NCBI GenBank assembly: GCA_029948255.1
Contig: JALIZF010001918.1
Location: 372,001 to 436,000, forward strand
Direction: 5' to 3'
Source: Telmatactis stephensoni
Lineage: Eukaryota > Cnidaria > Anthozoa > Actiniaria > Isophelliidae
Length of the DNA stretch: 64,000 nt
Shown here: positions 32,260-46,891 of the stretch, one piece after another
Layout of the letters: each line of letters opens with the position of its first letter
How positions within the stretch are numbered: the first letter of the stretch is position 1
The notes under the pieces: model-generated
Seen by the model: the letters and a program-made list of their open reading frames with translations, nothing else
Databases searched by the model: none
What the model was told of the DNA's origin: nothing
Program-made: the position numbers and the translations under genes

Positions 32260-34201
32260 TGTGAATGTAAAATTATGCACTGATGATTACTTAATAAAGA
32301 GATTTTCCATATCACACATATCAATAAAACTAACACTATTTCAACGCAGTGTTATCCAAATTAATTAAAAGGTTTTATAACGAAGCTATTAATTTCTCCA
32401 AACAGTACAGTAAGATCCACTGGCGCTAAACGCTAAAGAAAGTGGGATTTGCTCAAGTGTAGTTATTTCACAAAGAACACAGTTTGTGTCTGTTGGTATG
32501 CACCCATCTGGTTTACGTACTATGCCTGTAAAACCGTGACTAAAGTTCGAACTCCCATTAAGATAAACTATGGGACCCAAGTGTTACTTCATAAGTGCTT
32601 TTTAACTTGAATATAATTGATACCAAATGGTTCTCGATTTGCTGAGCGCTTCTTATGACCTAGACATCGAATACCCATACATACTTTATTCGTCTAGCGA
32701 TCCATCATTTATTGTGCCAAATAAAAGTTAATTCAGTAAAATTTCAAGATTTTGGAAAAATGAATTTATACGTATGGCAATAAATTAGCTGAACGCCGAA
32801 AGCACTGACAAACAAACATGTAAGAACACCCAATCGATATTATGTTTGGATGTTGATGGATGAGATCGCTATCTCTAAGTGATTGGAAAGGAATGTTCAA
32901 GAACAGCTCTCGTTTACAATCCTTTTGGAAAGTACTTAAGACAGAGGAAAAGAGATAGAAAAGATTTGACGATAACAGCATCCGTGGGAAACAAACTGTT
33001 TTATCACAAGGGATATGACAAATGTGAGAGTTATGTTCGTGTGGAGTGCCTTAGATCCACGCAGTAATAAGGGTGTTATCGATAAGAGAGAGATTGTAAG
33101 CAGACCGTCATATCGGAAAAGATGCGCAAACTATGTACTTTAGATGACATATGTAATGTAAATTAGAACTCAAATTCTTCTAGAACAGAAACCCACAAAA
33201 GTATAGTTCCATTCTTGGGACACCTAAGTTGAAGTTTGGAATTTAACGCTCAACATACTTAAGTTTTTATATTCAAACAGCTGCTTTACTTTCAGACAGG
33301 TGATTTATACTTGGCTATCTTAGTAGCCAACTACATAGAGTTATGTATTAAAACAATTTTCTATCTTCTCAGATATCATCTCCACACATAACATTGTATT
33401 CATAAGGGTCTGTTTATGGCTAGATTCAATTGGAAACACATATCTTCTTTAGAACTGTTTTGGATTGACACCTTAGAAGTAATTTCACTAGTGAGTTCAT
33501 TGATATTCTTTAAAACTATTGTCTGTAAATTATCCCTGGTTGACCTAATGGAAGTTAAAGAATGTTTGGATGATTCAAATGTTAGGAAAAACGTTTTGAT
33601 TAATGATTAGTTTTACGTGGAAGTATTGATTCGGTTCACTGGATTATTCACTGCATGTATTTCAAACGAAATTTGAAATATTATGGGATCAGCTTATTCA
33701 AAGACTAGAAAAATGTGTTTCTTATTGATGGTTGAGCAAGCTTTGCAAATCAAGTCTCATAAATCAAAATTTACATAACGTAAAAACGCTAGACGTAACT
33801 ATCTTGCCAGACAAAAATCTCTAAAAAAATCTAAAAGGCCTGTCTTTTTATATTGCAAAATTAGCTCATTTCATTAGAATTAAAAGACAGTCTCTCGAAG
33901 TCGTTGATTTCCAAGTTATTATCCAACATTATCAGCTAACATAAGTTAGCTTTACAAGCATTTATATAAACTCAAATTCGTAATAGGTCTTTTCTTCTCA
34001 TTATGGGATAGACAATGCTTTATCTGAGGTACGACTAACATATTATTTATCTATTTTCTTGTTCAGTTTTAGAAGCCAGAGGTGTGCTATGTTTCAACCA
34101 CAGAATGCTACAACGACTCACATTGTAAGACTGAAAGAAAGAAGCACAATGATTGTTGCAACAACTGGTTAATTTTTTTGGCTGAGTAATAAAAAAAACC
34201 C
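32260..34201. other. Intergenic, no gene seen
   Basis: AT-rich with no supported gene, RNA gene or bounded repeat. Confidence 0.35.
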
Positions 34202-34327
34202 TCAGGAAGCTTCCACGTCTTTGTGCAATATGTAAAACTGTGCACCGGCAACGAAGATGCACAAAAGGACTGAAACAGCAATACCTGCAATAACTCTGAA
34301 AAGATATGCAGATGAGGCAGTTGCCAT
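34202..34327 (-). CDS. Candidate 41-residue single-pass membrane microprotein
   Basis: The minus-strand frame starts MATASSAYLF, has one hydrophobic segment at about residues 9-33 (RVIAGIAVSVLLCIF then VAGAQFYIL) and ends HKDVEAS. The start context is GAGCCATGG, an excellent metazoan initiation context. An in-frame TGA sits two codons upstream, so the ATG is not internal to a longer frame. A good 3' splice acceptor (pyrimidine-rich, CTGACAG ending at 34344) lies 16 nt before the ATG, suggesting a non-coding first exon upstream. The composition looks proteinaceous compared with the AT-rich surroundings. I recognise no family. It could be a first coding exon rather than a whole gene, since CAG|GTATTG inside it could act as a donor, or it could be chance. 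Confidence 0.35.
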   Translation of the reverse strand: MATASSAYLFRVIAGIAVSVLLCIFVAGAQFYILHKDVEAS

Positions 34328-34343
34328 GGCTCACAGCACTTGT

Positions 34344-37300
34344 CTGTCAGGAAAGTTATTATCATGGAAAATCAATAAAAAAACGTTGGCTATGACTAGA
34401 ATGGGTCTAGAACCTCTATCACGCTGAGACAAATTAAAGAAATGAGAAAGAACATCTCTTTAAACACGACTTGAAAGTCTTCAAAGAAAACAAACTATCT
34501 TCTTGGAACTCCTCTTTCCATAATTTATTGAGAATAAAGTCACCGTTTATTAGTGGGAAATATTTCCCTTGTTTTACGACTTGAGATTGGCCAAATCATT
34601 GAATCCCCGGAAACAATGGCAGCCATGTGTATAACTAAATGTCGATTCATAACTTTAAGCAAAAGCATTAAGTAAGAAGAGGATAAGTTTAGACTTTTCC
34701 GCATAACTTGACAATAACAGGGGCCTATTGAAACTTTTCTCAGATTAAAATATAAACTTGAGTGAGATTTGCGTTTACGGTGCAGTTGGTCTAGCTAGGG
34801 TTAGATTGAGTTGTATGTAGCTTAGTCAGTCTAGTTCTTTTCAGTAGAGGAATAACTATGAATACCAATCAAGAACATTGGAAGGCTCTCAAAAAGAGAG
34901 AGGGAAAGAAACATCTAGAACATCATATCTTTTCAGAGTTAGCCGAAGTCCTTTGGAATTATCTAGAGATGCAAGTTTCTGATTTCAGGTTAGAACAGAC
35001 TGAAGTTAACAATGATAGAGTCAGGTCTGAGAAAGTACACGTACACGAAGAGTTTGTTTATCAGCTTACAAATGCACCACGTGGAAGCCCTAAGGGAGCA
35101 AATAAACGTATCTGTGCAGTTAACGAATCAAGGCTAGAGCAGATCAAAAGACTTGCCAGGTCTTTTAATTAACGGAAATAGTGCAAGACGCTCTTTTGTT
35201 AAACAAATAGCCTTTTTATTTCATATTTCTTAAGTCATTGATAATCAGTGAAGTGGAACACGACCTTGGACCGCCTCTCCATCGGATGGGGTCGCATCTG
35301 TGGGCTTAACGGGATTTAACCCCTCTTTCAAAAGTAACAATTTGGTAAATATTTAAGTAAGAACAACACTATTGGCCATTGCATAAAGTAATTAATGAAA
35401 TTAGGAAAAGTGCTGGCGAGTAAATTAGGATAATAAGCAGTCCAACGTGCCAACAAGGCGCTAAAAGTTAATTTTTTTAAAGACATTTATATTCGGATAA
35501 AGTAAACAATGGCAAATTCATTGAAGAGAAGAATGAATGAATACAAAAACAAATACCAAGTCATCAAGAGTTTTAAAACAAAGGAACGAACCATGAAAAA
35601 CAAAAATTGACAATCTATGATAGCTGAGAACAACATCTTTCGTAGTTCACATTCTTTTGCCACCCTCATGACGTTTAAATCCGTTGCCAGGGGAAAAATT
35701 CGACCAGTACGGGTCTGGCGACAGAGAGGTGCCTTAATTGTTTACTTGACGTTCCAACACGCTAAGGGCGGTCGTCTTTTCGAGTTGCTAACAAATGTGG
35801 GACAGGTGACGAGCTTGAGGAGAAATCATCATTGTCATTAGCTATGCGCAACGCTTTGAAACAGGTCCCCACCTTTTCATTTCTTATCAATAGGAAGTTA
35901 TGAAGTTGGTGGGGTGGTCATCGAAAACAGTAACTTTACTTAATATTCTATTCAATCTGAATGGGTCTTTGAGTTTTTGTGTGTTTCTCATTTCAACAAA
36001 CAAAACAAACGATGAATGGACGAAGGCAGTCAATGAACCACATTGTTTAGGGTTTTTGCGTAGATATAAATGTTAATTAAGTTGACACAACGTTTTAGAC
36101 CGAAAATGAAGATTTCAAGGAAGATCAAATGGTATTAGATAGAATGTTTATCAAGCAGTGATACATGTAATGAGTTCATTGTATTTCTGACATTTCTTTG
36201 ACATATTTTTTGGTAGTACCACTACGTGATGCCCGTCGCCGTAGGTTTGCTGGCCCACGTTTCTTTAAAAAGAAATTCAAGCTGCGCTTCAATTCTCTCT
36301 TGAGACTAAATGTATCAAATTTTTAATGCAACAAAATTGAACTTTCCAGGTACTCTGGAGCCTTAAGAGAACCCGTTAGCCATATGACAATTTGTACTGA
36401 CGAGTCACAAATGAAAAAAGAATTAGCTTTTCAATTGATATTTAGTAAATTTGAGAAGAAGTTTATCGAAAACATCTTCCCTTTTTTATCAATATCGCGG
36501 TCGGCTCAACTGCCATCAGCAAGTAATATTTTAAACAAACACGAGATTTTACCAGGTGAATTCTTGAATTCATTAAACAGTTATTTAAAGAGCCGTCAAT
36601 AAACTTGACCGAAAAAAATCATCCAAGTGGGTCCTCCATAAATTACGTCCTCATAGGTCCACCAGTCAAATGTCAAACATGAAAGAACGCCGACAGCACT
36701 GTGAAAAACACCTTTAAAGAAAATAATCTAGTTGTAGAGGTTACCGTTCCACATATGAATACAATTAATATTGTCAGAATGTCCTTATTTTCCACTAAAA
36801 ACTGACAGATTTGAAAATTAATTTGTGACATCAATTTGTCTAAGTCGAATATGGCAATCAACTGATTCAAAGAAGTAATTTGGGCAAATGAAAGGTATGT
36901 GGTGCGGCCAAAACATGAAAACATTGTCCACATATTTTTCTCGTCACAACTTGTCGTTCCATTAGCAGAAAGTCTGTAAACACTAAAATTCGAAGGTTAA
37001 AAAGCATTGAAAGGATTTAACTTTTTTCCATTAAGCAACCATTAATTCTTTTGACAAACAAATGTGGAGAAAGACCATTGACAGTAAAACTTTCAACGCT
37101 CGCTTTTCATTTTCGCTTTGAGGGTCGAGCAAAACATGAGTCCTTGAAATCTCTGGCAAGTCGCTCTAACACAGTACATTCTATATAACACCGTTTGAAT
37201 TTGTCTAAATGGTAAACATGTGGCTAAAATAAAGTTGATTCACACAAAATAAACCTTCTAAAATAAACCTGGCTAGTTGAAATAACTTGGGTCTTGTACT

Positions 37301-40300
37301 CTGAAAGACATGGTGTTCGGATTGTGCTGTATGTTATAACTCATCCGAAGACATACAATCCACATGTAAGGATGTGAGGAAAAGGCGAGTTTCGAAGTGA
37401 AATAGAGCAACGGCTCCAATTCTTCCTGGGTGCAACGCAAGCACACTCAAACTAAAACAAGTTTCTTAGTTCGTTTGTTCTTCTTCAAGCAACTTCATAC
37501 TAGTTCAAACACTATTCGCCCCATTAGTTTAGCAGAAAACAAATTATCCCATAGATCTTTAAACACACGCACTTTATAACAATAATTAGGATGAATTTGT
37601 AAAGATTATTTTCCCACAGTTGAATGCCAGCTTTCGGTAACACCTTTGGGGCAATGGTTTTATTGTTAAGCCAACACCTATAAATACTGTTCCTAAAAGG
37701 TTTTTACATCAAAAAACGTGCTCTAAGAAATCTGGGGGGAAAAACACAAAGGAGTTTTGTTTCATGTTATAGTCACTGTCCCCATGGCCATTACGTTCTA
37801 AAATCTATTAAGACCTTATCAGATAAAGTGGTTGGCAGTGACGCACTTTTATCTCGCATGTGCCTGGTTTTATCTTTATGTAGTACTCTGTAGACAAATC
37901 TAGAACTTACACAACGAACAAGTTTGAATAAGCTTGTCATCAACGCACTGATTAAACCCACTTTGCTATAATTGGGGTTTGAGGGGTCGAGTACACGAAA
38001 TTGTTTTAGGAAGATTATCCTTAAGGACATACGACACTGTGGACAGTATATTAGATGCAGTTTTTAAAAGGTGCACACAGATGAACTTTTCGATCTACGT
38101 TTTCTTAAGAAAAATAATGATAGCATCAAGATTCACATTAGTGATTCCACGGCCTTTTCCTGATGCTTTTGATTCAATTTAGTTTCTATAAGAGATATTT
38201 AAGCTAACCGCAATATAGGGAGGGGAAATAGCAGATAAACGTAAAGCTTCCCACAATGATAATATGGATATTTTCTGGTGATTTTCATGCCAATTTAATT
38301 ACTTTGAGATTCCAATGAAAGGCGGGCAAATTTCTTTAATGTAATAACTGAAGTAAGACAAATTCATTTTTATGAGTAGCGTTCAGTTTTTACCACTGAA
38401 ATACAGCAAGCCTAAACCACCCACTGCTTTTCCCAACCCAAATATTTGTATGAGAAAAAATATTATTTTTCTGTGAAAACCACTACCTATTATCTCGAAC
38501 CGAATAAAAGGCGTCATCGTACAATAAGACATAATATAATTATATGAGTATTAAATGAGATGTGACAAATCTATATAATAACACTAACAGGGTCAACCAT
38601 AAACGTGTAATAACTTCTTCTTCTTTTTACACTTTCGATGATTTCATATTCTAGACTCTCCACAGCGTCCCGTGGTCATACCTGCGAGCAACTTTTACCT
38701 CGCACCTAAAAAGAAATTCCCTAAAAATAAAGAAAGAAGTTCTGGCTCAAAGTTTGTAATCTTGTTGCTTGGTGGAGATCTTGGCTATCTTCCATTTTCG
38801 ACCATAAGCTTGGTTATTTTTTTGGCAAATTGTGTATTAATGATCACAGTACAAACACGCATTCCAAGGGAACCTGCTGCGCGATAATCGATGCTTAATT
38901 TGTCAACGATAAGTACAGTATCTGAAGTACGATAGCATAGATTAAGACGAGAAAGTACCACCACAGGGCGATATTAATTAAATCAAACTCTCCTTTTATC
39001 TCATTATAATCTTGCATTGAACTGCGAACATACTTGCAGAGGGGAGTTAACCTATTGGAAAAACATTAAAGAGATTCCATATATTTTAATAAATTATGAA
39101 TTATTGTGAGGGAAGAATTTGCCACGAGCGAGCCCCTGCTGACTCGAATGTAAATAAAACGGGAGCCTTTACTCATAACTATGTATTATGACTCTCAGTT
39201 CCGCGATAGGCGCACATGTGATATATTGAAGATGTCACCTAATAATAAGACAGGTTTGTCGTTTTTTCTACCAGCTGTTAGAGCAGGCTCAATCGATGTT
39301 TTCGAGTTATTATAATTGAATGACAAATTGAAACTCGATTAATCTTTATCAACTTTTTACGACTGGATTATTATTAGTAGTATTCATATATTGTTCTGGA
39401 ACACAATACTTTTTAAAAGCATTAGTAAATGGAAATCAGAATGAAAGGTTTTTTTACCAGTATGTCATAGTAAGAAATGTAGCAACGCAGCTGTCGTAGT
39501 CGTTTTCCTAATTCACTGTATTTAGTCTGTAGAAAATAACACTTGCACGATTTATTTACATCCTACTACATCACTAGCGATTCTATATGTCATGATACAA
39601 GTTTCGTAAGAGGCGACTCTAAAACAAACGACATTATGAATGCTGCACTTGAGACGTGACTTATAAGAAACCCATGATCTCAATTCTCTAGGAGCTCTTT
39701 GAAGAAAACCAGAACTTCTATCCTTGAACACCAGTTTATGAATAAAGTTACACCAGCTGTTCGGAATTTAAGAAGCAAATATCCCCACCGAAAAAACAGC
39801 AGCCCCGTTGAGAATATGTATCAATTAACCCTCGTAACCGGTACATGTGAAGTAATAAAACAAACAGGTGAATCTAACACCCACTTAGGCCACAGGAACC
39901 TAACAAAGAAATGCCATAACACTGGCCAAGGAAATTTCTCACCTTTAAAATTACATAAGAAAGCGTATATTATATGAAACAATATAGGAGGTGTTATAAA
40001 AGAACAATGGAACCGTTATCTTGTTGAGTAATATTTATATCCTCTTGAGTGTTCTTTGTCCTGTATCTTGAACCAAACACAAGCTTTCAAGACGCTTTAC
40101 TGTCCAACCCTAAACTAAGATTCGCTCCTCCTTCCAAAAAAAAAAAAAAAGAAAAAAAAAACATGGTAATATTTTATCCCAAACAGAGCTCATAAATATC
40201 AATTTGCTTTTAAGATTTTCTTACCATATCGCCATTATTTAAGCCATTGGTTTTCCTGGCTGAAGTGAGGGGATTACGTATAAAGAATTATGAAGAACTC

Positions 40301-40964
40301 AAAGCTCTTGGTTGAAGACTACAACAACTGATGCTTTGATTCAATTCAATGAGAAAGCTATAGTGTTACATTCATATTCCTTGTAGTGTAAACTCAATTA
40401 TAAAACACTTTAGACGCGCCACTTAACGCTGTACAGCAATTAAAATTGCTGATGTATTGTAGACGCAAATTGGGATCGATAAAATTTGTTTTGAAACCAT
40501 TTTACTAATGTCGACTGAGAATAAGATGGTTCGTCTCAAAGACGACATCCATTTGGGATGTCAAGGCTTGAACTGCTGTTGATGCTAATTGAAATATGGT
40601 GTCTAAGTTAAATGGGTTTGTGAATTACCCAAGTCTTTTATCCACGTTTGTTCTTGGTGGTTTAATTTTTATAGCATGTGACAGTTGGAAAAGCAATATA
40701 AGAGAACATCATTAACTAAATTTCAGTCTCGTGCAAGTTATAATAGTCTATGTACAAATAAGAATATTTTATCTATATTACAATACTTTGCCCTTCTAAA
40801 GGATGCACCAAAGTTTTCGTTGAATCCATTTGAAAGACGGATGCAATGAAGACGATTAAAAGTTTAAATAAGAAGTCTTTGCGTGTTTCTTCCTTCCTCG
40901 GGTCATTGTTCTCGGTCTTAGTTTCAAGTCCATAGGAAGGAAATTCTTAGTGCAATAAATTGTG
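34344..40964. other. Gene-poor stretch between microprotein candidate and Msx
   Basis: No supported gene in 6.6 kb. A 104-codon frame (34858-35172, plus) is hydrophilic, has no recognised domain and is of chance-level length. An A tract lies at about 40138-40161. A minus-strand ATTAAA at 40666-40661 could be the Msx polyadenylation signal. No canonical AATAAA was seen in that direction within 300 bp of the Msx stop. Confidence 0.35.
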
Positions 40965-41964
<1,000 letters not shown>

Positions 41965-42099
41965 AAAGCTATAGTCTGCAGATTCCTGTCAGCTCTACAG
42001 TGTTTGTTCCTCTTTTGCTAAGTTATCAAAATAGTAACCTTCCTTAAGAATCCTAGGACAATGAGGTCTCTCTGGCTTTATTCCACTGAACTGCAGAGT

Positions 42100-42330
42100 G
42101 CCTGCTGTGAATAGTCATTTCACCAGTCGATGCCCGCGTATATTAGACCCAGCCTAATAGGGCATAAGATAATTGTGTCATTATCAAGCAAATTTGTTGT
42201 TGATAAATATCAGCCAACCACAGCGGCGGTAAGGTGTCATCTTTAAAAGATCCGATAACTACTAAATTGCTCCCATTGGTTCAGATTAAAACCAATTTAC
42301 GGGTTGGTAGTTCTTTTGTCTCTGTCGGCG
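42100..42330 (-). promoter_or_regulatory. Putative Msx promoter-proximal region
   Basis: About 140-370 bp upstream of the Msx ATG the sequence holds a divergent pair of CCAAT boxes (ATTGG near 42277 and CCAAT near 42291 on the plus strand). It also has GATAATTGTGTCATTATC (a TAAT-type near-palindrome) and several CTAAT words. No TATA box at a convincing distance. The transcription start is unknown. Confidence 0.3.
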
Positions 42331-43142
42331 TGGTGGCTTCAACAATTCTGCTAATACATAAATGCCTCAGGGGTTCAAGCGAAGGATCTTAGTCAAACAG
42401 ACGGAATCAACTTTAATTTCCCCTTCGCTAAAATACAACCCATGCTCGTAACGTACTCCTTTCCTATCCTTTAGCTCATGGCATTGAACCCACTTGCCCA
42501 GTAATTAGGGTTAACAAGACTTAAAGAAAAGGCACTGGTATTGGTACGGTAATTTCGGTTCCATATTGTGGAAAATGATGTGCCCGAATAACCTTTAAAA
42601 GCGCATACAGATTGGCGTAATATATGAGTTAGGAAGGAGATCACATTGAACAACAATACAATAGACTGGAATAAATCCCTGAAGCGACTGTTTGTTCATA
42701 TTCTCAATATCACAATAGTAAGCACTTTGTATATTGTCTCTTCTAATGCCTAAAACAAATAAGTGTAATCGGCAGGGGGCTACTACTGATAGCATCCGAT
42801 GCCTCTTGGAAAAACATTTTTATGGAAACCAATTAGGACATTTTTTAAAATAAAATTTATCTTGAGTTCCTATTAGAAGTCGTTTGTGGAAGTCATTTCC
42901 ATGTGTGTACTTAACCGGTAATTGAGTGGTAATTGAAGCGAGTGATTTAGTTTAGCGAATAACAAGGACATGCTAATAAGGCTAACACACCATGGCAGCC
43001 AATTCCATAAAAATACAAGGCGACAATTCACTGAAAGACCAATGATGCCTGTGTTTATATCAGAGTGTTAGAAGATAAATACAATTAAGATTGTGCTTAG
43101 TTCCTGGGATCTCTAGTGATACGAAGTCAGGCCGTTTGCATG

Positions 43143-43172
43143 ACAGCTAATGGCAATAATAACATTAGCTGT
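43143..43172. promoter_or_regulatory. Palindromic TAAT element upstream of Msx
   Basis: A perfect 10 bp inverted repeat, ACAGCTAATG (43143-43152) and CATTAGCTGT (43163-43172), is separated by 10 bp containing AATAATAA. The CTAAT/ATTAG cores are homeodomain-type sites. It lies 1.2 kb upstream of the Msx start, so paired homeodomain binding or autoregulation is possible. This is inference from the motif only. Confidence 0.3.
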
Positions 43173-45659
43173 TTGTTTTCTGATTTCGTTTGAGGCTTTT
43201 TTGGCGCGTTTGATGAAAAGATGAACCTTAGTGGCTATGAACATTTTATCTTGATTAAACTTGAACTCGAGTGTTCTCACTCAGAAATGGCACGCAAGCG
43301 AATTCCTTCTGGTAATGGCTTGAGTGATAAACCTAATTACTACCATGCAATTTGAATTTAAGAGATTGCTAATTTGGATAGCACTGGATATCTCTAAACC
43401 CTTCATGATATGGACATAAGTCATCATTTTAAAGCAATTAGCAAGAGACGCCATTTGTCTGAGGACTGAATAAACCAGCAGAATAAAAGTTTGTCAAATT
43501 TGATCAAATTATTGCGAAGCATTATTGTTGCTAAGAAGCATCATTAACCTGATCAAATTCTAAATTATCCAAGATGCCCTGGACTAATGATGTGTATACA
43601 ATTCAACGTAATTAGTTATTCGCCAGAGGGTCAAATTTTTTTGCAGTAATTTTAGAAGTATATTAGTGTCTGGAGCTCCTGTTGGTGATCGGCTCTCGTG
43701 TGCTATGTGCCTTTCAGAGGAACGGGGCTATCGCCAGTTCATCATTCAGTTCTCTTTTATCATTAGTCTGTACTCTCCACCTTCTAATACACTGATAACA
43801 AAACCACCTTGGAATAGCTGAAGATAAGTGGACACTACTGCAGTCATTCTCGAAGAGCAACAATGCGGCCAATTTAATCACGATTTCGTCTGGTTTATGA
43901 GATTTAACCCAAAATTACTTTATGAGATCATCAAAAATAGATGACATCCTACCGGCATTTAGTCGTTGCTATCATCGAGATGGTAATCAAAATTGCAAAA
44001 AAAAAAAAGAATTCCTTTTTCACAAGACAGAGAAAAGTTCTTGTGGGTAGAGTGGGAATATTCGACATGTTCAGATGGTGAAGATCTGAAGGGCTAAGAA
44101 AAAAATAGGGTTTTAGACTAGATAACAAGCAGAAAGATCGCTCTGTTGCCAGCTTGTAAGATAACACTGTAATGATTAGAATATCAAGGATAACAACTAT
44201 ATTACATGCGCTCACGGAAGCTAACAGCTATGATATTTCATGTGGAAACAGTTCTTTTTTACTATTCTTGAATTGTCTTGTTTCTTGTATTTTCAGTCCT
44301 GTAACATTCCAACAGAAAAAAAATCACCTTTAAGACACTTACTGCTTTTATGAGGGAATGGAGACAGTTCTTCGGCTTCTTCAAATGGTGGACCGGTTTG
44401 TATTTTTAATTATTTTGTTCTCAAATTCGGCAATTTTCCCCAATCATATTATATTCCTGTATCAAAAACGACATACAGGAGTCTAAAAAGTAAGAGGTTG
44501 CTCAGAAGGGCAAGACGGACCAACACAAACCAGACACATAGATATTATCGAATTTCAAGGGCTTCATTACAACTTTAAGTTTGTGTAATTCAATTACATA
44601 AAGTACAACTACACTAAGGACAATAATCATGTAACTTTATTACTCAAATGGAAGTTAATGGCCTTAAAAAGATTACTTTATTGAAGTGAATTTTGCCGAC
44701 TTTTCTTAGAATTCACTATTAATTACTCCTAAGTGGTCATGGAACCAAGAAAGATAAAAAGTCTCAACAAAAGGATTGCATTTGGGAATTCAAAATAAGG
44801 CGTCAATTGTTGGATATTTATGGATTTTTGATTATGTTTACAAAAAATAAAGGTATATGGTCGGCCCATGTTGTCAATATCCTTTAAAGCAGGCTATTCA
44901 TTGAAAGGTTTATAATTAAAGCTCCTTGAATCGCCCAGGGAAATTGACAAAGAAATGCAATCAAAACAAAAAGTGAGTGTTTTTGGTTACCAGCGTCATC
45001 ATATACCCTTCACACTTCAGCAAAACAATTACAAACACAAAACGACAATGGAAGTTTACCTTACATTTCATTAGTTCTTGAAATAGAAATAACTACATCA
45101 GCTCAGATTAGGGGAAATAAAGACTCGAACAGCTGGGCATGTTTCATAACAAGTCCTCGGGGGTTAAAACTTCCACCGATTAAATACTTACATTCATAAA
45201 TATTTATTTAAGAAAAGATGAGCCCTTCTTTACTTTATTTCTTGAATTTATTTCCCTCTAAAAATGCACTTAAAACTTTGCCATTCAATCTCTTGAAAGT
45301 CTTTAAGGAAATGACTAAAATGGACGACGCGCGTGAATGGAGCCATCTTGTCGCTTGCAACAGGAAAATCGGTGAGAAAGTTCAAGTCATTCCTATTAAA
45401 TTCATCAAAGTTTCCTTTGATAATCCGTTGAATAAATAGAAGGAAATCAAAAGATTACCTCTTGTAGATACTACCTTTGAATCTGAACCACGATGGACAC
45501 TTACATAATGTTGTCACATTAGTGAAGGGGCGACAATTAAGAAATTTTAAGAATCAAAAGAGGGTGCCATCAAGTACTTTACCCAACATTAATTACCCAA
45601 AGATAGAATACTTTACAAGCTTGTCTAATCCACTTCAAATAAAAACGAGTTTGTAACAT
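43173..45659. other. Intergenic upstream of Msx, TAAT-rich
   Basis: No supported gene. Many TAAT/ATTA and ATTGTT words occur, for example around 43480-43620 (AAATTATTG, GTAATTAGTTATT) and 44570-44720. A TGTTTAC Fox-type word lies near 44836. An A tract lies at 43999-44010. Confidence 0.35.
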
Positions 45660-46090
45660 GTTAAGAAGATTTTGACACGTTTGTGGGATTGAACCAAACA
45701 CGTTATAAAATGTGCCACGTTTAGACATGTTTAGATGTGTCAAAAACGCCTTGATATGACACGTCTGGAAACAAAAATAACGGCATGAACTTTTTCAACA
45801 CTTTCTCGACAGGTTTAATGGCATCTTTAGCACTTTTTAAAGACCTTGACACATTTAGGAGATACTCGTAAGCGAGGAATTTTCAGGTTGTTTTAATAAA
45901 ATGTGTTGACAGGTCTTTAATGGAATTGGTTCCTGGATTTGTGGAAATAGGTTATGGCAGTTCGACATGCCGGTACCGACTTGAAGCCACGTCGAAAACA
46001 TATTTCTAGACGAATATCATGTGAAACAATGACTTGACATTTTAAATATATGTCTCTGTTGATTTCAAATGTCTCCGTCGATTTAACAGG
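45660..46090. repeat. Degenerate cluster of GACACGTTT-like words
   Basis: Related words recur over about 250 bp: TTGACACGTTTG (45673), GCCACGTTTAGACATGTTTAGA (45714), ATGACACGTCTGG (45755), TTGACACATTTAGG (45850) and GTGTTGACAGGTC (45903), plus GTGTCAA in reverse. Spacing is irregular. No gene is supported. Confidence 0.4.
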
Positions 46091-46768
46091 TCAAAGAGTG
46101 TCAACTATTTTTTATGGACCAACGGTGTGTTAGGGGGTTCTGGCGGCTTTTTTTTTGACTTATTGCTAAAAGTTTTCAGCTTTATGATATATTTCCAAAA
46201 TCTTTTCTTATCGTTTTTTCTCATTTTAGTTAAAAAAATATTGTTCTGCCAAAGTATATATTCTTTCCCGCTTGATGAAAGCGTTTTAAACAAAGAAAGA
46301 CCTTTTTAGACCTTTTTTCGATTCCTGACTCGATAGTGAATTTCTTATTTCAATCAGAAGATCATCTTAAAAGTATGGATTCGTTCGTGTTTTTTCGATT
46401 GAAAGTATTTCAAGCCCCTCACCCACCCCCCGAAAAATAAATAAGTAGCATCACGGTCAAAGATACCGCATTGTCTACTGTATTTGACGCTTTAGATTAA
46501 ACGAATGATAAATACAATTCCATCACATACAAAGTATAAAATTTTCTTTCATAGGGTAACCAAATATATTGCAGAGATTCTCAGCGCGACCTCACTTCAT
46601 ACTTATTTTCTTGACTTGAATTGATTCGGCCCATAGACGAGCTTCGATTCGAACAGTAATACGCAAAATGACCTGTAACAGAACATTGCCATCTCGAAAA
46701 AATATCACTTTAATAGCATTTTGTGATTTTCATTTATACTTCGAGAAACATAAAACCTCTCGAATGGA

Positions 46769-46891
46769 ATCGCACAGGAATCCCAATTCATCCCTGTGAC
46801 GTCAAGGTTCGCCATGAACATACCACCGTACATAAAAATCGAGTTTGTGGATCAATATTAAGGTGACGTCATAAATCGCACAGGAATCCCA
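46769..46891. repeat. Short direct repeat ATCGCACAGGAATCCCA
   Basis: The 17-mer ATCGCACAGGAATCCCA is present at 46769-46785 and 46875-46891. A GTGACGTCA word lies beside each copy. Possibly an old small element. The GCTGCTCGCTTCGCTCC word that follows is repeat-like. Confidence 0.6.
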
